Assembly (NCBI RefSeq): GCF_019343495.1
Contig: NZ_CP072549.1
Span: 2,914,001 to 2,978,000 of the forward strand
Reading direction: 5' to 3'
From: Acinetobacter lwoffii
GTDB taxonomy: Bacteria > Pseudomonadota > Gammaproteobacteria > Pseudomonadales > Moraxellaceae
Length of the DNA stretch: 64,000 nucleotides
Numbering within the stretch: position 1 is the stretch's first letter; each line of letters starts with the position of its first letter. The notes below the pieces were generated by a model. The model made no database searches, had not been told where the DNA came from, and worked only from the letters and a program-made list of their open reading frames with translations. Below are positions 45,260 through 55,447 of this stretch, one piece after another. Both the position numbers and the translations under genes were made by a program.

Positions 45260-47332
45260 ATGGGCTTTAAACTTAAAAAGAAAAATACAGGTGAGAGCAC
45301 TGGCCGCAAAGGCGGTAATGCTTTTTTAGCTAAGATTCAAACGCAAGTAGATCAGTTATCACGTGTCTTCGGTGATAGTGAGAAATCAAAACCGCTGATC
45401 TATGGAGCAGCAGGCTGTCTTTTAGCCGCACTGATCACTTTATTGTATCTTTTTTATAGCGTTCCACGTACCAATGAACTCACTCAAAGTCTGGGTGATT
45501 TGCGTCTCCTCTCGCAAACGATTTCGCGCCAAGCGACTGAAGCGACAGCTTCGGGTACGCCTGAGGCTATGAAGAACCTGACTGATTCACAAAAAGCTTT
45601 TGCTGAAAATCTTGAGACAGTTAAAAGTATTCATTCTAACAATGATGCGTTGCAAGCTGTTGATAAACAGTGGACAGAAGTATCCAGCAGTATTGATCTG
45701 ATTACCTCGCAACAAAAGATTATTAACCAGTTATACGACACCAACATCGCTATTGGTGAAGCGATTCCGGGGATTCAGGCGGAATATAACTTGATGGTCG
45801 ACCAGATGGCACGTCAAGATATGCCATCGAACCAGGTAGTTATTGCCAAAAACCAGGTATTCATTGCAGAACGTATCTTACGTTCAATCAGTTTGGTACT
45901 GACAGGTAACGATGGTTCACGTGAATCAGCGGATGACTTCAGTGCCGATACCGAAACTTTCGGTTCTTATCTGAATGCACAGTTGAATGGTTCTGCTGAA
46001 CTGGGTGTACAGCGTATTGCTGATCCAACCCTGCGTGAATCTCTGGAAGGCATCAAGGCTGAATATGATGACGTACTGGAATCTGCATCAGCGATTATTC
46101 TGAAAAACTCTACACAGATCGTAAAAGTTCGTCAGGCAGCCGCATCTATTTTTTCTCAATCTGATGTGCTTTTGGACAACCTGAATAAATTATCGGGTAA
46201 CTCAGGTCTTAAAACGGTTGTTCCGGCAGTCCTTCTGATCGCATTATTAGTCGGTTTCTTGCTGTGTGTATTCAAGTTACTTTCTCTGCGTGGCTTGTCG
46301 GATAAGCAGCGTGTAGGCCGTTTACAAGAAGAATATGACCGTAACCAGAATGCGATTTTGCGTTTACTTGATGAGATCGCCGATCTTGCAGATGGTGACT
46401 TACGTTCATATGCAACCGTATCTGAAGACTTTACCGGTGCGATTGCCGACTCGATTAACTTTGCGATCGACCAGTTACGTGACCTGGTATCGCGTATTAC
46501 TGAAACTTCGCAAGAAGTTGCGCAATATACTGCAACTACACAAAGTATTACCAACCAGTTAGCCGAAGCATCTGAACATCAGGCACAAGAAATTGCCGGT
46601 GCTTCTGCAGCGATTAACGAAATGGCACTGTCGATTGACCAGGTATCTGCCAACGCCGATGAATCAGCGGTGGTAGCAGAGCGTTCAGTACAAATTGCTG
46701 CAAACGGTGCGGATGTCGTACATCGCTCGATTGAGGGTATGGACACGATTCGTGAACAGATTCAGGAAACTTCAAAACGTATTAAACGTTTGGGTGAATC
46801 TTCTCAGGAAATTGGTAACATCGTAGCCTTGATTAACGATATTGCTGACCAGACGAACATCCTGGCATTAAACGCAGCAATTCAGGCATCGATGGCCGGT
46901 GAAGCAGGTCGTGGTTTCGCGGTCGTAGCCGATGAAGTACAGCGTCTTGCGGAACGTTCAGCTTCTGCAACGAAGCAGATTGAAGGCCTGGTAAAAACCA
47001 TTCAAACGGATACGAACGAAGCCGTTATTTCGATGGAACAAACTACATCGGAAGTTGTACGTGGTGCGAACTTGTCTAAAGATGCCGGTGTAGCACTAGA
47101 TGAGATTCAAACAGTATCGAACAACCTTGCGAAACTGATTGCGAACATTTCTGATGCTGCGAAACTGCAGTCAGCATCTGCAGGTCATATTGCGACCACG
47201 ATGAATGTCGTACAGGAAATTACCTCGCAAACCACCAGTGCAACCTTCGATACAGCACGTTCAGTATCTGAACTGGCAAACATGGCCGATGCATTACGTG
47301 AATCTGTATCTGACTTTAAACTACCAGAATAA
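45260..47332 (+). CDS. pilJ: type IV pilus methyl-accepting chemoreceptor PilJ
   Basis: A 690-residue chemoreceptor. It has a cytosolic N-terminus of about 50 residues, TM1 [20 protein letters not shown], a periplasmic sensor of about 240 residues, TM2 [20 protein letters not shown], a HAMP-like region and the signalling hairpin ([38 protein letters not shown]). There is no C-terminal pentapeptide for methylase docking. In Pseudomonas PilJ senses pilin retraction; the same is inferred here. A GGGGAGAGG ribosome site precedes the start. Confidence 0.94.
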   Translation: MGFKLKKKNTGESTGRKGGNAFLAKIQTQVDQLSRVFGDSEKSKPLIYGAAGCLLAALITLLYLFYSVPRTNELTQSLGDLRLLSQTISRQATEATASGTPEAMKNLTDSQKAFAENLETVKSIHSNNDALQAVDKQWTEVSSSIDLITSQQKIINQLYDTNIAIGEAIPGIQAEYNLMVDQMARQDMPSNQVVIAKNQVFIAERILRSISLVLTGNDGSRESADDFSADTETFGSYLNAQLNGSAELGVQRIADPTLRESLEGIKAEYDDVLESASAIILKNSTQIVKVRQAAASIFSQSDVLLDNLNKLSGNSGLKTVVPAVLLIALLVGFLLCVFKLLSLRGLSDKQRVGRLQEEYDRNQNAILRLLDEIADLADGDLRSYATVSEDFTGAIADSINFAIDQLRDLVSRITETSQEVAQYTATTQSITNQLAEASEHQAQEIAGASAAINEMALSIDQVSANADESAVVAERSVQIAANGADVVHRSIEGMDTIREQIQETSKRIKRLGESSQEIGNIVALINDIADQTNILALNAAIQASMAGEAGRGFAVVADEVQRLAERSASATKQIEGLVKTIQTDTNEAVISMEQTTSEVVRGANLSKDAGVALDEIQTVSNNLAKLIANISDAAKLQSASAGHIATTMNVVQEITSQTTSATFDTARSVSELANMADALRESVSDFKLPE

Positions 47333-47350
47333 AGTCAGACATGATGGGGA

Positions 47351-47380
47351 AATGTGTCTTGACCGCGGTTGAGACACATT
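47351..47380 (+). promoter_or_regulatory. hairpin between pilJ and chpA
   Basis: A 9-bp perfect inverted repeat AATGTGTCT/AGACACATT with a 12-base loop, lying in the 167-base gap between two genes of one operon. There is no T-run, so it is not a standard terminator. It may stabilise the pilJ mRNA end or attenuate chpA. Confidence 0.45.
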
Positions 47381-47499
47381 CAGAAAATACAGATAAAGCC
47401 TCGACAAGATGTACTTAACTTCATACGTTAGGTATCGCGTGACGGTCACAATTAAGTTTGAGCGCCCTTCTTGGCGGCATAACGTAAGAAGCATGAGCT

Positions 47500-50400
47500 A
47501 TGAAAGAAATATTAAAAAATTTAGTTGAAACGACAACGCTTCCTGAAGATAGTTATCTTGACCAAGATGCAGAAATTCTTGAAATTTTTGTTGAGGAAAT
47601 CGAAGAGATCTTCGTTGAGTTAAATGCTTTATTTCCAGAATGGTTGAGCAATCCAGATCATCAAGAAAATCTGAAGACCATTCGCCGCCATTTTCACACC
47701 CTGAAAGGTTCAGGCCGCATGGTCGGGGCAAAATCGGCAGGGGAAATGGCCTGGGCGGTTGAAGATACCTTAAACCGGGTTTTGTCCGGTTCGATTCAGC
47801 TAACACCGACGGTACAGAAATTTGCCCAAGCGGTACTGAATGTCTATCAATATGCTTTATATCCAAAATTCAAACATGTACAGCAATTGGATCTCGACCT
47901 GCGTCCAATGGTGCTCTTGGGACAACAATTACAACAACAAATTTCGCCTGAGCCTGCATTGGAAGAATTACTGGCATTGGCAGTTCATTTGACTGCTGAA
48001 GGTCAGATGACAGGTCTTGAGCTTGCAGACAATGAGCCAAGTGAAGCTGAGCTAACAGTAGCGCCAGTAGAAGTACCGGTTCGCAGTGATATCGAAGAAA
48101 CTGTGGCGATCTTTATTGAAGAAGCAGAAGAGCATCTGGATACGATTGCCACCTTCCTTCGCACTGAAGATGAAAAATCACAAGATTATAATGCGCTGAT
48201 TCGTGCGATTCATACTTTGCGCGGCAGTTCATCCATGGCGCAGATTGACCAGATTTTTGAGGCCAGCTCTAAAGTGGAGCATCTGTTCAAAACCCTGCTG
48301 CAAGATGAAATTGTCTCAACCTCAAAAGAAACTGCTTTACTGATTCAGTATGCCGAGTTTGTCAGTGACTATCTGCATTTGCTACGTCAGGGCAATACTG
48401 CAAAACTGGATGCGGTATATGCCACCTTTGAGCGTGTCTGGAATGATTATGGCTTTGCAGTTACTGAAACCAATAGTATTCAGACGCAAGGCTTGGTGTC
48501 CAAACTGGTTGAGCTGGATATTGATCTGTTATTGGATGCCGAGTTTGAATTTGATAAACGCGCCCAAGTCGATTATCCGGAATATATTCAGGCACTCAGC
48601 CAGCAGGCTGCAGAATTGCTGGCACATACAGAAAGCCGGGCAGCGCAAGGCATTCATGAATTCACTGCCGACCTGAAATTGGCTTATGATGCGCTGCTTG
48701 AAAAGCCAGTGCTGCTAAACAGCGATTATGCTTATGAACTGTTCGCACAGGCGCATCAGGAATTTATTCATTTATTTGATACCTTGGCCGCAGGACAGCG
48801 CGTCATTCTGAATGATGAGATTCAAAAAATACTCAGCGAACTGTCTGCATTTGTGCAGCAGGATCTCGAGATATTTGCTGAAGATACTAGCAGTCAGAAT
48901 ATTGAGCTAAGCTCAGAGACTGCGCAGGCGGCTGAAACTGTCGCGCCTGGCAGTGTCGATTTTGCTGGTTTGAGTCAACGCATCGCTGCAGATCGTCAGC
49001 AGCAGCAAAGTACTGAAACCAACCGTGATTTTGATGAAGAATTATTAAGTATCTTCCTGGAAGAAGCGGATGAATTGCTCGCAGGCATTGATGAAGATCT
49101 GAATACCTGGAGCAAAAAACAGGATGATACGACTTCACTGAACAATCTGATGCGTCATTTGCATACCTTAAAAGGTGGTGCAAACATGATTGCAGCTTCG
49201 CATATCGGTTTGATTGCGCATGAACTGGAAAGTATTTATGAGCGGGTGATCCGTCAGCAAATTGCCGTGACACCTGCTTTAATCCAAATTATTCGCCTAG
49301 TACAGGACAACATTTCCGATCGTATTCAATCGATTCGGGAAGACGGTATTGATTATCCTGCACCAGAAGCGATTGCGATTCTGCAAAATATTCAGGCGCT
49401 GGTGTCTGGACAAGCTGTTGCTGCTGCGGAGAGCGCGAACGCTGGAGTTGAAGTTGCAGAGGTCGAAGCGACATCAATTCCTGAACCGCAACTTGAAGAG
49501 TCAGCAACGACTGAACAGCCTGCAACTGATCTGGCTGAAGCTGAAGAATTACTGGAAATCTTGGAATCTCCTGAGGCTACTGAAGACACACCAGTAGAAC
49601 GTTCTGAAGAAGACCAACTGAAATCCATTGTTGAAGAATCTTTCCTGGAAGAATCCGAAGAGATTCTGGCCAATGCCGAGAAGCTCCTCAATCAATGGTT
49701 TGATCAGCGTAGTGACCGTAGTTTATTGCTGCAATTACAGCGTGCTGCCCACAGTATCAAGGGCGGCGCACGTATGATTGATGTTGAAGAAGTGGCCAGT
49801 ATTGCCTATGAGCTAGAAACGACTTTTGAACAGTTTGCGGTCTATCAATTTAACTCGAATGCCTATGATGGCTTATTGCAGAAAACGCTGGTCTGGTTAA
49901 GACAGGCGATTTTCCAGCGCGACTATAGCGGTTTTGAGCCGCTTCACAGCAGTCTGAAAAAGATTGCTTATGTGGATGTTACTGCGCAATTGCCTGAGCG
50001 TCTGGCGAAAACAGATAATCTTGTAGTCAGCACCGACTTCGGCTTTGTTGAAGGTGATGGTACTGAACCGCCACAGATGATGGGTGAATGGGCGAATAGC
50101 GGTACCAGCGATAGTAATAACGAAATGATCCGTATCTCTGCTGATCTGGTCGAGAAGATGATTGACCTGTCCGGTGAGAACTCGATTAACCGTTCGCGTA
50201 TCGAGATGGACCTGGGTCAGTTGGGCAATACCTTGAACGAGATGGAACTGGCGATCAAGCGTCTTGCCGATCAGTTACGTCGAATGGAAGGCGAGCTGGA
50301 ATCACAGATTATTGCCAAACATGGTTCAGAGAATTCGCGTTATGCCGACTTTGACCCGCTGGAAATGGACCAGTATTCGTCGCTCAACCAGCTGTCCAAA

Positions 50401-51951
50401 TCACTGGCAGAATCTGCATCGGATTTGGTCGACTTCAAGAGTACGCTTGCCGACAAGATTCGCGAAACCGAAGGACTGTTATTGCAACAATCCCGTATTC
50501 AGGCCGAGATTCAGGAAAGCCTGATGCGTACCCGTCTGGTCCCATTTGACCGGATGTTGCCGCGTTTACAGCGTATCGTGCGCCAAACCTCGACTACCTT
50601 GAACCGTCCTGCAGAACTGATCGTACAGAATACCGAAGGTGAACTGGACCGTAATATTCTCGAGCGTCTGGTCACCCCATTTGAGCATATGCTGCGTAAC
50701 GCGATTGACCATGGTCTGGAAGATACGACAGATCGTATCGCACTGAACAAGCCGGAAGTCGGTTCTATTGTCTTGAACATCAGCCGTCAGGGAACCGATG
50801 TAATCGTGTCCTTTAGTGATGATGGTAAGGGGATTAATGCAGAGAAGATTCGTGAAAAAGCGCTGAGTCTGGATCTGATCAAAGCGGATCAAGTCATTGA
50901 TCAGGAAGAAATCCTGCAATTTATCTTCCATCCTGGTTTCAGTACCGCGAAAGCAGTCACCCAGATTTCTGGTCGTGGTGTCGGTCTGGACGTGGTACAA
51001 AGCGAGATCAAATCGCTGGGCGGTCATGTGTCAGTGAGTTCGGAACTGGGCAAGGGCACGGTCTTTACGATTCGCGTACCGACGACCGTAGCGGTCAGCG
51101 ATGCCTTGATGGTGAAAGTGGGCGATCAGCAATATGCGATTTCTCTGGCGCAGATTGACCGAATCGTGCGTATTGCGCCGACCACATTGGAAAGCTATTT
51201 CAACAGTAAAGATGACTATTTCAAGATCGATGGCGCAAACTATAAGTTGCGTTATCTGTCTGAGTTTGTTGGCAACCAGCCGATTCCACGTCTTAATAAT
51301 GTTGGACATTCATTGCCGGTGCTGTTGATCAAAGGAAATAGTGGTCAGACCATTGCCTTACTGGTCGATCAGCTGGTTGGTTCACGAGCGCAGATTGTAG
51401 TGAAACCGATTGGACAGCAGTTTGCCAATGTCGGAGTGGTGGCTGGTGCCACGATTCTGGGTGATGGTCAGGTCTGTCTGATTCTCGATGGACAGAATGT
51501 TGCCCGCCAGATTCAGGCGACACAGCGTGTCAAACAGCTGAATGATCAGCGTGATGGTTCGCGTAATTCCAATGCACGTCGTCTGGTGATGATTGTCGAT
51601 GACTCGGTGACTGTACGTAAAGTGACGTCGCGTCTGCTGGAACGTCAAGGCTATGATATTGTCACTGCCAAAGATGGCGTAGATGCGATCGAACAGCTCG
51701 AAAACGTCAGACCGGATCTGATGTTGCTGGATATCGAAATGCCACGTATGGACGGTTTCGAAGTGACCAATCTGGTTCGTCACCATGATATTCACCGTGA
51801 CTTGCCGATTATCATGATTACCTCACGTACCGGTGAGAAGCATCGTGAACGTGCATTCAGCCTGGGCGTAACGCATTATATGGGTAAACCGTTCCAGGAA
51901 GCGGAACTGCTGGCCAATATCCAACAACTCATTGCTGAAAAACAGGGGTAA
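47500..51951 (+). CDS. chpA: hybrid CheA-type histidine kinase ChpA (PilL)
   Basis: A 1483-residue chemosensory kinase. Four histidine phosphotransfer domains are recognisable by their phospho-His: HTLKG (H66), HTLRG (H238), HTLKG (H555) and HSIKG (H751). A degenerate domain with no such His lies between the second and third. Then come the dimerisation and ATPase domains (N1067 in NAIDHGLED, DDGKGI, GRGVGLDVV), a CheW-like domain (KVGDQQYAISLAQID), and a C-terminal receiver with D1411 in LLDIEMPRMDG. Pseudomonas ChpA has more phosphotransfer domains, so this is a shorter version. It phosphorylates PilG and PilH. The start at 47500 has no strong ribosome site. Confidence 0.95.
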   Translation: MKEILKNLVETTTLPEDSYLDQDAEILEIFVEEIEEIFVELNALFPEWLSNPDHQENLKTIRRHFHTLKGSGRMVGAKSAGEMAWAVEDTLNRVLSGSIQLTPTVQKFAQAVLNVYQYALYPKFKHVQQLDLDLRPMVLLGQQLQQQISPEPALEELLALAVHLTAEGQMTGLELADNEPSEAELTVAPVEVPVRSDIEETVAIFIEEAEEHLDTIATFLRTEDEKSQDYNALIRAIHTLRGSSSMAQIDQIFEASSKVEHLFKTLLQDEIVSTSKETALLIQYAEFVSDYLHLLRQGNTAKLDAVYATFERVWNDYGFAVTETNSIQTQGLVSKLVELDIDLLLDAEFEFDKRAQVDYPEYIQALSQQAAELLAHTESRAAQGIHEFTADLKLAYDALLEKPVLLNSDYAYELFAQAHQEFIHLFDTLAAGQRVILNDEIQKILSELSAFVQQDLEIFAEDTSSQNIELSSETAQAAETVAPGSVDFAGLSQRIAADRQQQQSTETNRDFDEELLSIFLEEADELLAGIDEDLNTWSKKQDDTTSLNNLMRHLHTLKGGANMIAASHIGLIAHELESIYERVIRQQIAVTPALIQIIRLVQDNISDRIQSIREDGIDYPAPEAIAILQNIQALVSGQAVAAAESANAGVEVAEVEATSIPEPQLEESATTEQPATDLAEAEELLEILESPEATEDTPVERSEEDQLKSIVEESFLEESEEILANAEKLLNQWFDQRSDRSLLLQLQRAAHSIKGGARMIDVEEVASIAYELETTFEQFAVYQFNSNAYDGLLQKTLVWLRQAIFQRDYSGFEPLHSSLKKIAYVDVTAQLPERLAKTDNLVVSTDFGFVEGDGTEPPQMMGEWANSGTSDSNNEMIRISADLVEKMIDLSGENSINRSRIEMDLGQLGNTLNEMELAIKRLADQLRRMEGELESQIIAKHGSENSRYADFDPLEMDQYSSLNQLSKSLAESASDLVDFKSTLADKIRETEGLLLQQSRIQAEIQESLMRTRLVPFDRMLPRLQRIVRQTSTTLNRPAELIVQNTEGELDRNILERLVTPFEHMLRNAIDHGLEDTTDRIALNKPEVGSIVLNISRQGTDVIVSFSDDGKGINAEKIREKALSLDLIKADQVIDQEEILQFIFHPGFSTAKAVTQISGRGVGLDVVQSEIKSLGGHVSVSSELGKGTVFTIRVPTTVAVSDALMVKVGDQQYAISLAQIDRIVRIAPTTLESYFNSKDDYFKIDGANYKLRYLSEFVGNQPIPRLNNVGHSLPVLLIKGNSGQTIALLVDQLVGSRAQIVVKPIGQQFANVGVVAGATILGDGQVCLILDGQNVARQIQATQRVKQLNDQRDGSRNSNARRLVMIVDDSVTVRKVTSRLLERQGYDIVTAKDGVDAIEQLENVRPDLMLLDIEMPRMDGFEVTNLVRHHDIHRDLPIIMITSRTGEKHRERAFSLGVTHYMGKPFQEAELLANIQQLIAEKQG

Positions 51952-51954
51952 TAC

Positions 51955-52413
51955 ATGAGTCAGACCAATTCAAGCAGTAAAATGGCTGATCAGATTAGCC
52001 AGCAGGAACTTCAGCATCTGATTACGGTATCGACCGGATTTATTGATGCCTATATTATTGACTGTCATGGCAAAGATCCGATGCTATTGCCACAAAATAT
52101 TGTCCTTTCAGCACTGGATAGCAATACGCAGGTCAAAACTGTAGAATGGCATGAGGCACAGTTACCGGTCTATGCAGTGAATGATCCGTCACGTCAAAAT
52201 GGGGTGGCACTGGTGATTGAGGGGGATGAAATTACTCAGCGCTTTGCCCTGATGTGTAATGAAATGCCGAAAACCATCCGGATTCGTATTTCCGAAGTGG
52301 TCGATGTCGATCAGCCCGTGAATGATCCTGCCATCTTTCAATATGTGCGCATGAACGAACAGCTGTTCCATATTCCGAATATGACCAATATTCAGGCTAC
52401 AATCGGGCTGTAA
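51955..52413 (+). CDS. CheW-like protein at end of the pil-chp operon (ChpC-like)
   Basis: A 152-residue soluble protein starting 3 bases after the chpA stop. DAYIIDCHGKDPMLLPQNIV and the following LPVYAVNDPSRQNGVALVIE fit a divergent CheW fold, similar to ChpC of Pseudomonas, which is an accessory CheW protein. It is the last gene before a perfect terminator. I put it as ChpC-like rather than naming it firmly. Confidence 0.7.
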   Translation: MSQTNSSSKMADQISQQELQHLITVSTGFIDAYIIDCHGKDPMLLPQNIVLSALDSNTQVKTVEWHEAQLPVYAVNDPSRQNGVALVIEGDEITQRFALMCNEMPKTIRIRISEVVDVDQPVNDPAIFQYVRMNEQLFHIPNMTNIQATIGL

Positions 52414-52430
52414 TCCAGGCTATAAAATAT

Positions 52431-52460
52431 AAAAAAGGAACTCCATGGAGTTCCTTTTTT
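52431..52460 (+). terminator. Bidirectional terminator between pil-chp operon and dapE
   Basis: A perfect 30-base palindrome: A6, GGAACTCC, ATGGAGTTCC, T6, with the central CCATGG as the loop. The flanking genes converge on it. Confidence 0.92.
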
Positions 52461-52478
52461 ATTGCGTTATGAATTTAC

Positions 52479-53615
52479 TTAATTGGCGAGTAAATTCACG
52501 AGAATCTGCTCATAGATTTCAGCCAATGGCTCTAAGTCTGCAATATCGACATGTTCATTGATCTGATGAATCGTGGCATTCAATACGCCAAGTTCCAGTA
52601 CCTGTGCGCCGGTAGGGGCAATAAAGCGGCCATCTGAGGTACCGCCCGAAGTCGATAGTTCAGTTTCAGTCCCCGTCACATTCAGAATGGCGGTTTTAGC
52701 TGCATTTACTAGTTCACCAACTGGCGTCAGGAAAGGCAGGCCAGATAAAGTCCAAGAAATGTCATAGTCCACACCATGACGATCCAGAATTTCTAAAGTA
52801 CGTGCTTTGAGTTCTTCGGCGGTCACTTCAGTTGAATAACGCCAGTTGCACAATAGGTTCATGGTGCCGGGAACAACATTGGTTGCGCCTGTACCCGAAT
52901 TGATATTGGAAATCTGGAAGGTCGTCGCCGGGAAATATTCGTTGCCATGATCCCAGACTGTGTCGCACAGTTCAGCAATCGCTTTAGAGGCGGTATGAAT
53001 CGGATTCACGGCCAGATGCGGATAAGCCACATGACCCTGTTTGCCTTTGACTGTGAGATTGGCATTCAAAGACCCACGACGGCCATTTTTAACAATATCA
53101 CCTAGTTTGTTAGTGCTTGACGGTTCACCGACCAGACACCAGGTAATTTTCTCATTACGCGCTTCCAGTGTTTCAATCACTTTCACCGTGCCGTTAATCG
53201 ATGGACCTTCTTCATCTGAAGTAATCAGGTAGGCAATAGAACCTTTGTGATTCGGATATTTTTCAACAAAACGTTCTGTTGCAACTACCATGGCTGCCAA
53301 AGCCGTCTTCATGTCGGCACTGCCACGACCATAAAGTTTGCCTTCACGGATTTCTGGTAAAAAAGGATCTGAGTTCCAGGCATCCAGATTCCCTGTTGGC
53401 ACGACATCGGTATGGCCAGCGAAACAGAAGACCGGACCTTCTGTGCCTTTGCGTGCCCAGATATTATCTACATCTTCAAAGCGCATGGATTCAATATTGA
53501 AACCAATCTTCTTTAAACGTTCAGCCATGATGTTCTGGCAGTCATGATCAATCGGTGTGACAGAAGGCTGACGTAATAGTTGCAGGCTTAAATCGAGGGT
53601 AGCGGAAGAGCTCAT
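52479..53615 (-). CDS. dapE: succinyl-diaminopimelate desuccinylase
   Basis: A 378-residue zinc-dependent M20 peptidase-family enzyme of the lysine/diaminopimelate pathway; it removes succinate from N-succinyl-L,L-diaminopimelate. Zinc and catalytic segments seen: [22 protein letters not shown] and [12 protein letters not shown]. The dimerisation domain and the C-terminal [15 protein letters not shown] with the last zinc ligand are complete. Cell-wall and lysine supply, core gene. Confidence 0.97.
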   Translation of the reverse strand: MSSSATLDLSLQLLRQPSVTPIDHDCQNIMAERLKKIGFNIESMRFEDVDNIWARKGTEGPVFCFAGHTDVVPTGNLDAWNSDPFLPEIREGKLYGRGSADMKTALAAMVVATERFVEKYPNHKGSIAYLITSDEEGPSINGTVKVIETLEARNEKITWCLVGEPSSTNKLGDIVKNGRRGSLNANLTVKGKQGHVAYPHLAVNPIHTASKAIAELCDTVWDHGNEYFPATTFQISNINSGTGATNVVPGTMNLLCNWRYSTEVTAEELKARTLEILDRHGVDYDISWTLSGLPFLTPVGELVNAAKTAILNVTGTETELSTSGGTSDGRFIAPTGAQVLELGVLNATIHQINEHVDIADLEPLAEIYEQILVNLLAN

Positions 53616-53690
53616 ACGGTATTCAACAGTCGATAATTTTTTCGGTTCTATAATAGGCGAATATAGGCTTGAATGTGAACGACTGATATA

Positions 53691-53716
53691 AAAAAACCCT
53701 ATCTGGGATAGGGTTC
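53691..53716 (-). terminator. Terminator after the entericidin-like gene
   Basis: Stem AACCCTATC/GATAGGGTT with a TGG loop; on the minus strand it is followed by seven T. Confidence 0.85.
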
Positions 53717-53736
53717 TGTGAGCGTTTAGGAAAAAA

Positions 53737-53886
53737 CTAGTTTTGACGGATTTCGTCAGAGGTTTTTTCAGCAGTATTGGTTACCGCATCGCCAGCCTTA
53801 GACACATCTTTGCCCATGCCTTTTACGGTGTTACAGCCAGTCAATACAAAAGCCATCATTAATGAAGCAGCAAGAATTTTTTTCAT
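53737..53886 (-). CDS. entericidin-family small lipoprotein, 49 residues
   Basis: [20 protein letters not shown] gives a lipoprotein signal with lipobox LTGC, followed by [20 protein letters not shown], the typical entericidin A/B core (GxGxDxxxxGxxI). Entericidins are small outer-membrane lipoproteins of bacteriolytic or stress-related role. Three ATG codons lie in a row (53892-53884); a GGAG six bases upstream points to the third. It has its own terminator. Confidence 0.8.
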   Translation of the reverse strand: MKKILAASLMMAFVLTGCNTVKGMGKDVSKAGDAVTNTAEKTSDEIRQN

Positions 53887-54001
53887 CATCATCTCCGTAT
53901 AATCAATAATAAAATTATTATGATGTGGGACTTAGAGTAGAAAATATACGCTCTAAAAAATATGTGGTTTTCATAGTGCTTCGGTTAATAAATGTAATGC
54001 T

Positions 54002-54877
54002 TTATAGGGGCTTATGCGAAGGATGCTGAATCAGCACCGGATTGCGATACATATAAAAGTCATTGCTATCGAGTTTTTTATAAAGTCCATCCGTCCACCA
54101 AATCGCAGCTGAACTGCTCGGCCGGGCTTGCGGATAAATCCATTCATGTCGTTGCAGACGATAGAAACCGTGCTGTGCAGCAGGAATATGCTGTCCCCAT
54201 AAGCCCAGACGACGCTCGGTATTGATCCATGAGGGAATTGGCTGATCGGCATGATGTGTAGGCAAATACAGCTGTCCCTTCAGGACGCAATACCGTTTTT
54301 GAATGGGATGCTGCAAAGCCTCATCAAACTGGAATTGTTTTTGTGTGAAATGTTTCATTTTTCTGATTAAAGTATCGGTGCGGTTCAGGCCATACCAATG
54401 CGGCAGACTAAAATCGGCTTCGGCCAGATAATATTTCAGTGCTACTTCCCAATGTTCAATCTGTTCTGTAGCAGTATTCAATAGCAGAAAATCCAGCTCA
54501 CCCAAGGTTTTGGCGCCTTCAATTTTTTGCAGACTATGGCCAAGCAGCCGATAGGGATGGTAAGCATCATCAAGCAACCAGAACCAGACCAGCATTTCAA
54601 AACGCAGCCCTAAACGCGTGCTTTTCAGTTGCTGCACAAATTCAATTAATTCTTCTGGGTGCTGATCAAGAAACTCTAAACGTAGATGATAACGGCTAAG
54701 ATGTTGCTGCCAGATCTGGCTGTCATGCAACTCAAAGCGATGTATGAGCTCAAGTTCATCTGGAATATGGGACAGGATATTCGGACTGCCAACAGCAAAT
54801 GCCAGTTGACGCACCAGAGGATGTTGATAACGTTGCCATGCTTCTACAAGATTTTGGTTTAAATTGGAAAAGGGCAT
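54002..54877 (-). CDS. DUF1853 family protein
   Basis: A 291-residue soluble protein. GLRFEMLVWFWL, KTLGELDFLLLNTATEQIEHWEVALKYYL and PHWYGLNRTDTLIRKMKHF are the characteristic blocks of DUF1853. The GELDFLL...HWEVALKYYL arrangement resembles the D-ExK pattern of PD-(D/E)xK nuclease-like folds, but no activity is known for the family. Single-gene unit, divergent from the next gene. Confidence 0.8.
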   Translation of the reverse strand: MPFSNLNQNLVEAWQRYQHPLVRQLAFAVGSPNILSHIPDELELIHRFELHDSQIWQQHLSRYHLRLEFLDQHPEELIEFVQQLKSTRLGLRFEMLVWFWLLDDAYHPYRLLGHSLQKIEGAKTLGELDFLLLNTATEQIEHWEVALKYYLAEADFSLPHWYGLNRTDTLIRKMKHFTQKQFQFDEALQHPIQKRYCVLKGQLYLPTHHADQPIPSWINTERRLGLWGQHIPAAQHGFYRLQRHEWIYPQARPSSSAAIWWTDGLYKKLDSNDFYMYRNPVLIQHPSHKPL

Positions 54878-54964
54878 AGTACAACCTGTGAAAAGTGCAG
54901 AAATACAACGGACAGTATCGGAAAACGCTTTATACTACCTGAATTCTGCGGCTAGGGTTGATGT

Positions 54965-55447
54965 ATGAAAGTGTTGTTTTGGCGAAGTCTGGTGGTGCTG
55001 TTTGTGATCCTGGGCTTTATCGGTGCAATCCTGCCGGGTATGCCAACAACGGTCTTTTTGATTCTGGCGGCCTGGGCAGCATCCAAAGGCTGGCCGCAAA
55101 TGGATGAGTGGTTATTGAATCATCCCAAATATGGTCCAACCTTAAGAGATTGGCGCGCGCATGGTAGTGTACCGCGTAAGGCCAAATGGCTGGCCAGTAT
55201 CATGATGCTGATCAGCGGGATCATCATGCTGTTTACTACTGCACCCTTGGCCGTAAAAGCCTTTACCAATATTACGATGCTGATCGTCGCGATCTGGTTA
55301 TGGCGACGCCCTGAACCGAATCAGATCCTTATTCAGCAAAATACAGTTGACCCAGAAAAGACAGATCTACCAACAGCGCCATCTGAAGATAATCAGTTAA
55401 ACCCTATAAAGCCAAATAAAATAGAATCTGAGAATAACAAGTCATGA
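54965..55447 (+). CDS. YbaN/DUF454 family inner-membrane protein
   Basis: A 160-residue protein with three hydrophobic segments. GFIGAILPGMPTTVFLILAAWAAS and WLLNHPKYGPTLRDWRAHG are the DUF454 signature. A polar Pro/Asn/Lys tail of about 40 residues is extra compared with E. coli YbaN. Its stop overlaps the start of the transpeptidase gene (ATGA, 4 bp), so the two are translationally coupled. Function unknown. Confidence 0.85.
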   Translation: MKVLFWRSLVVLFVILGFIGAILPGMPTTVFLILAAWAASKGWPQMDEWLLNHPKYGPTLRDWRAHGSVPRKAKWLASIMMLISGIIMLFTTAPLAVKAFTNITMLIVAIWLWRRPEPNQILIQQNTVDPEKTDLPTAPSEDNQLNPIKPNKIESENNKS

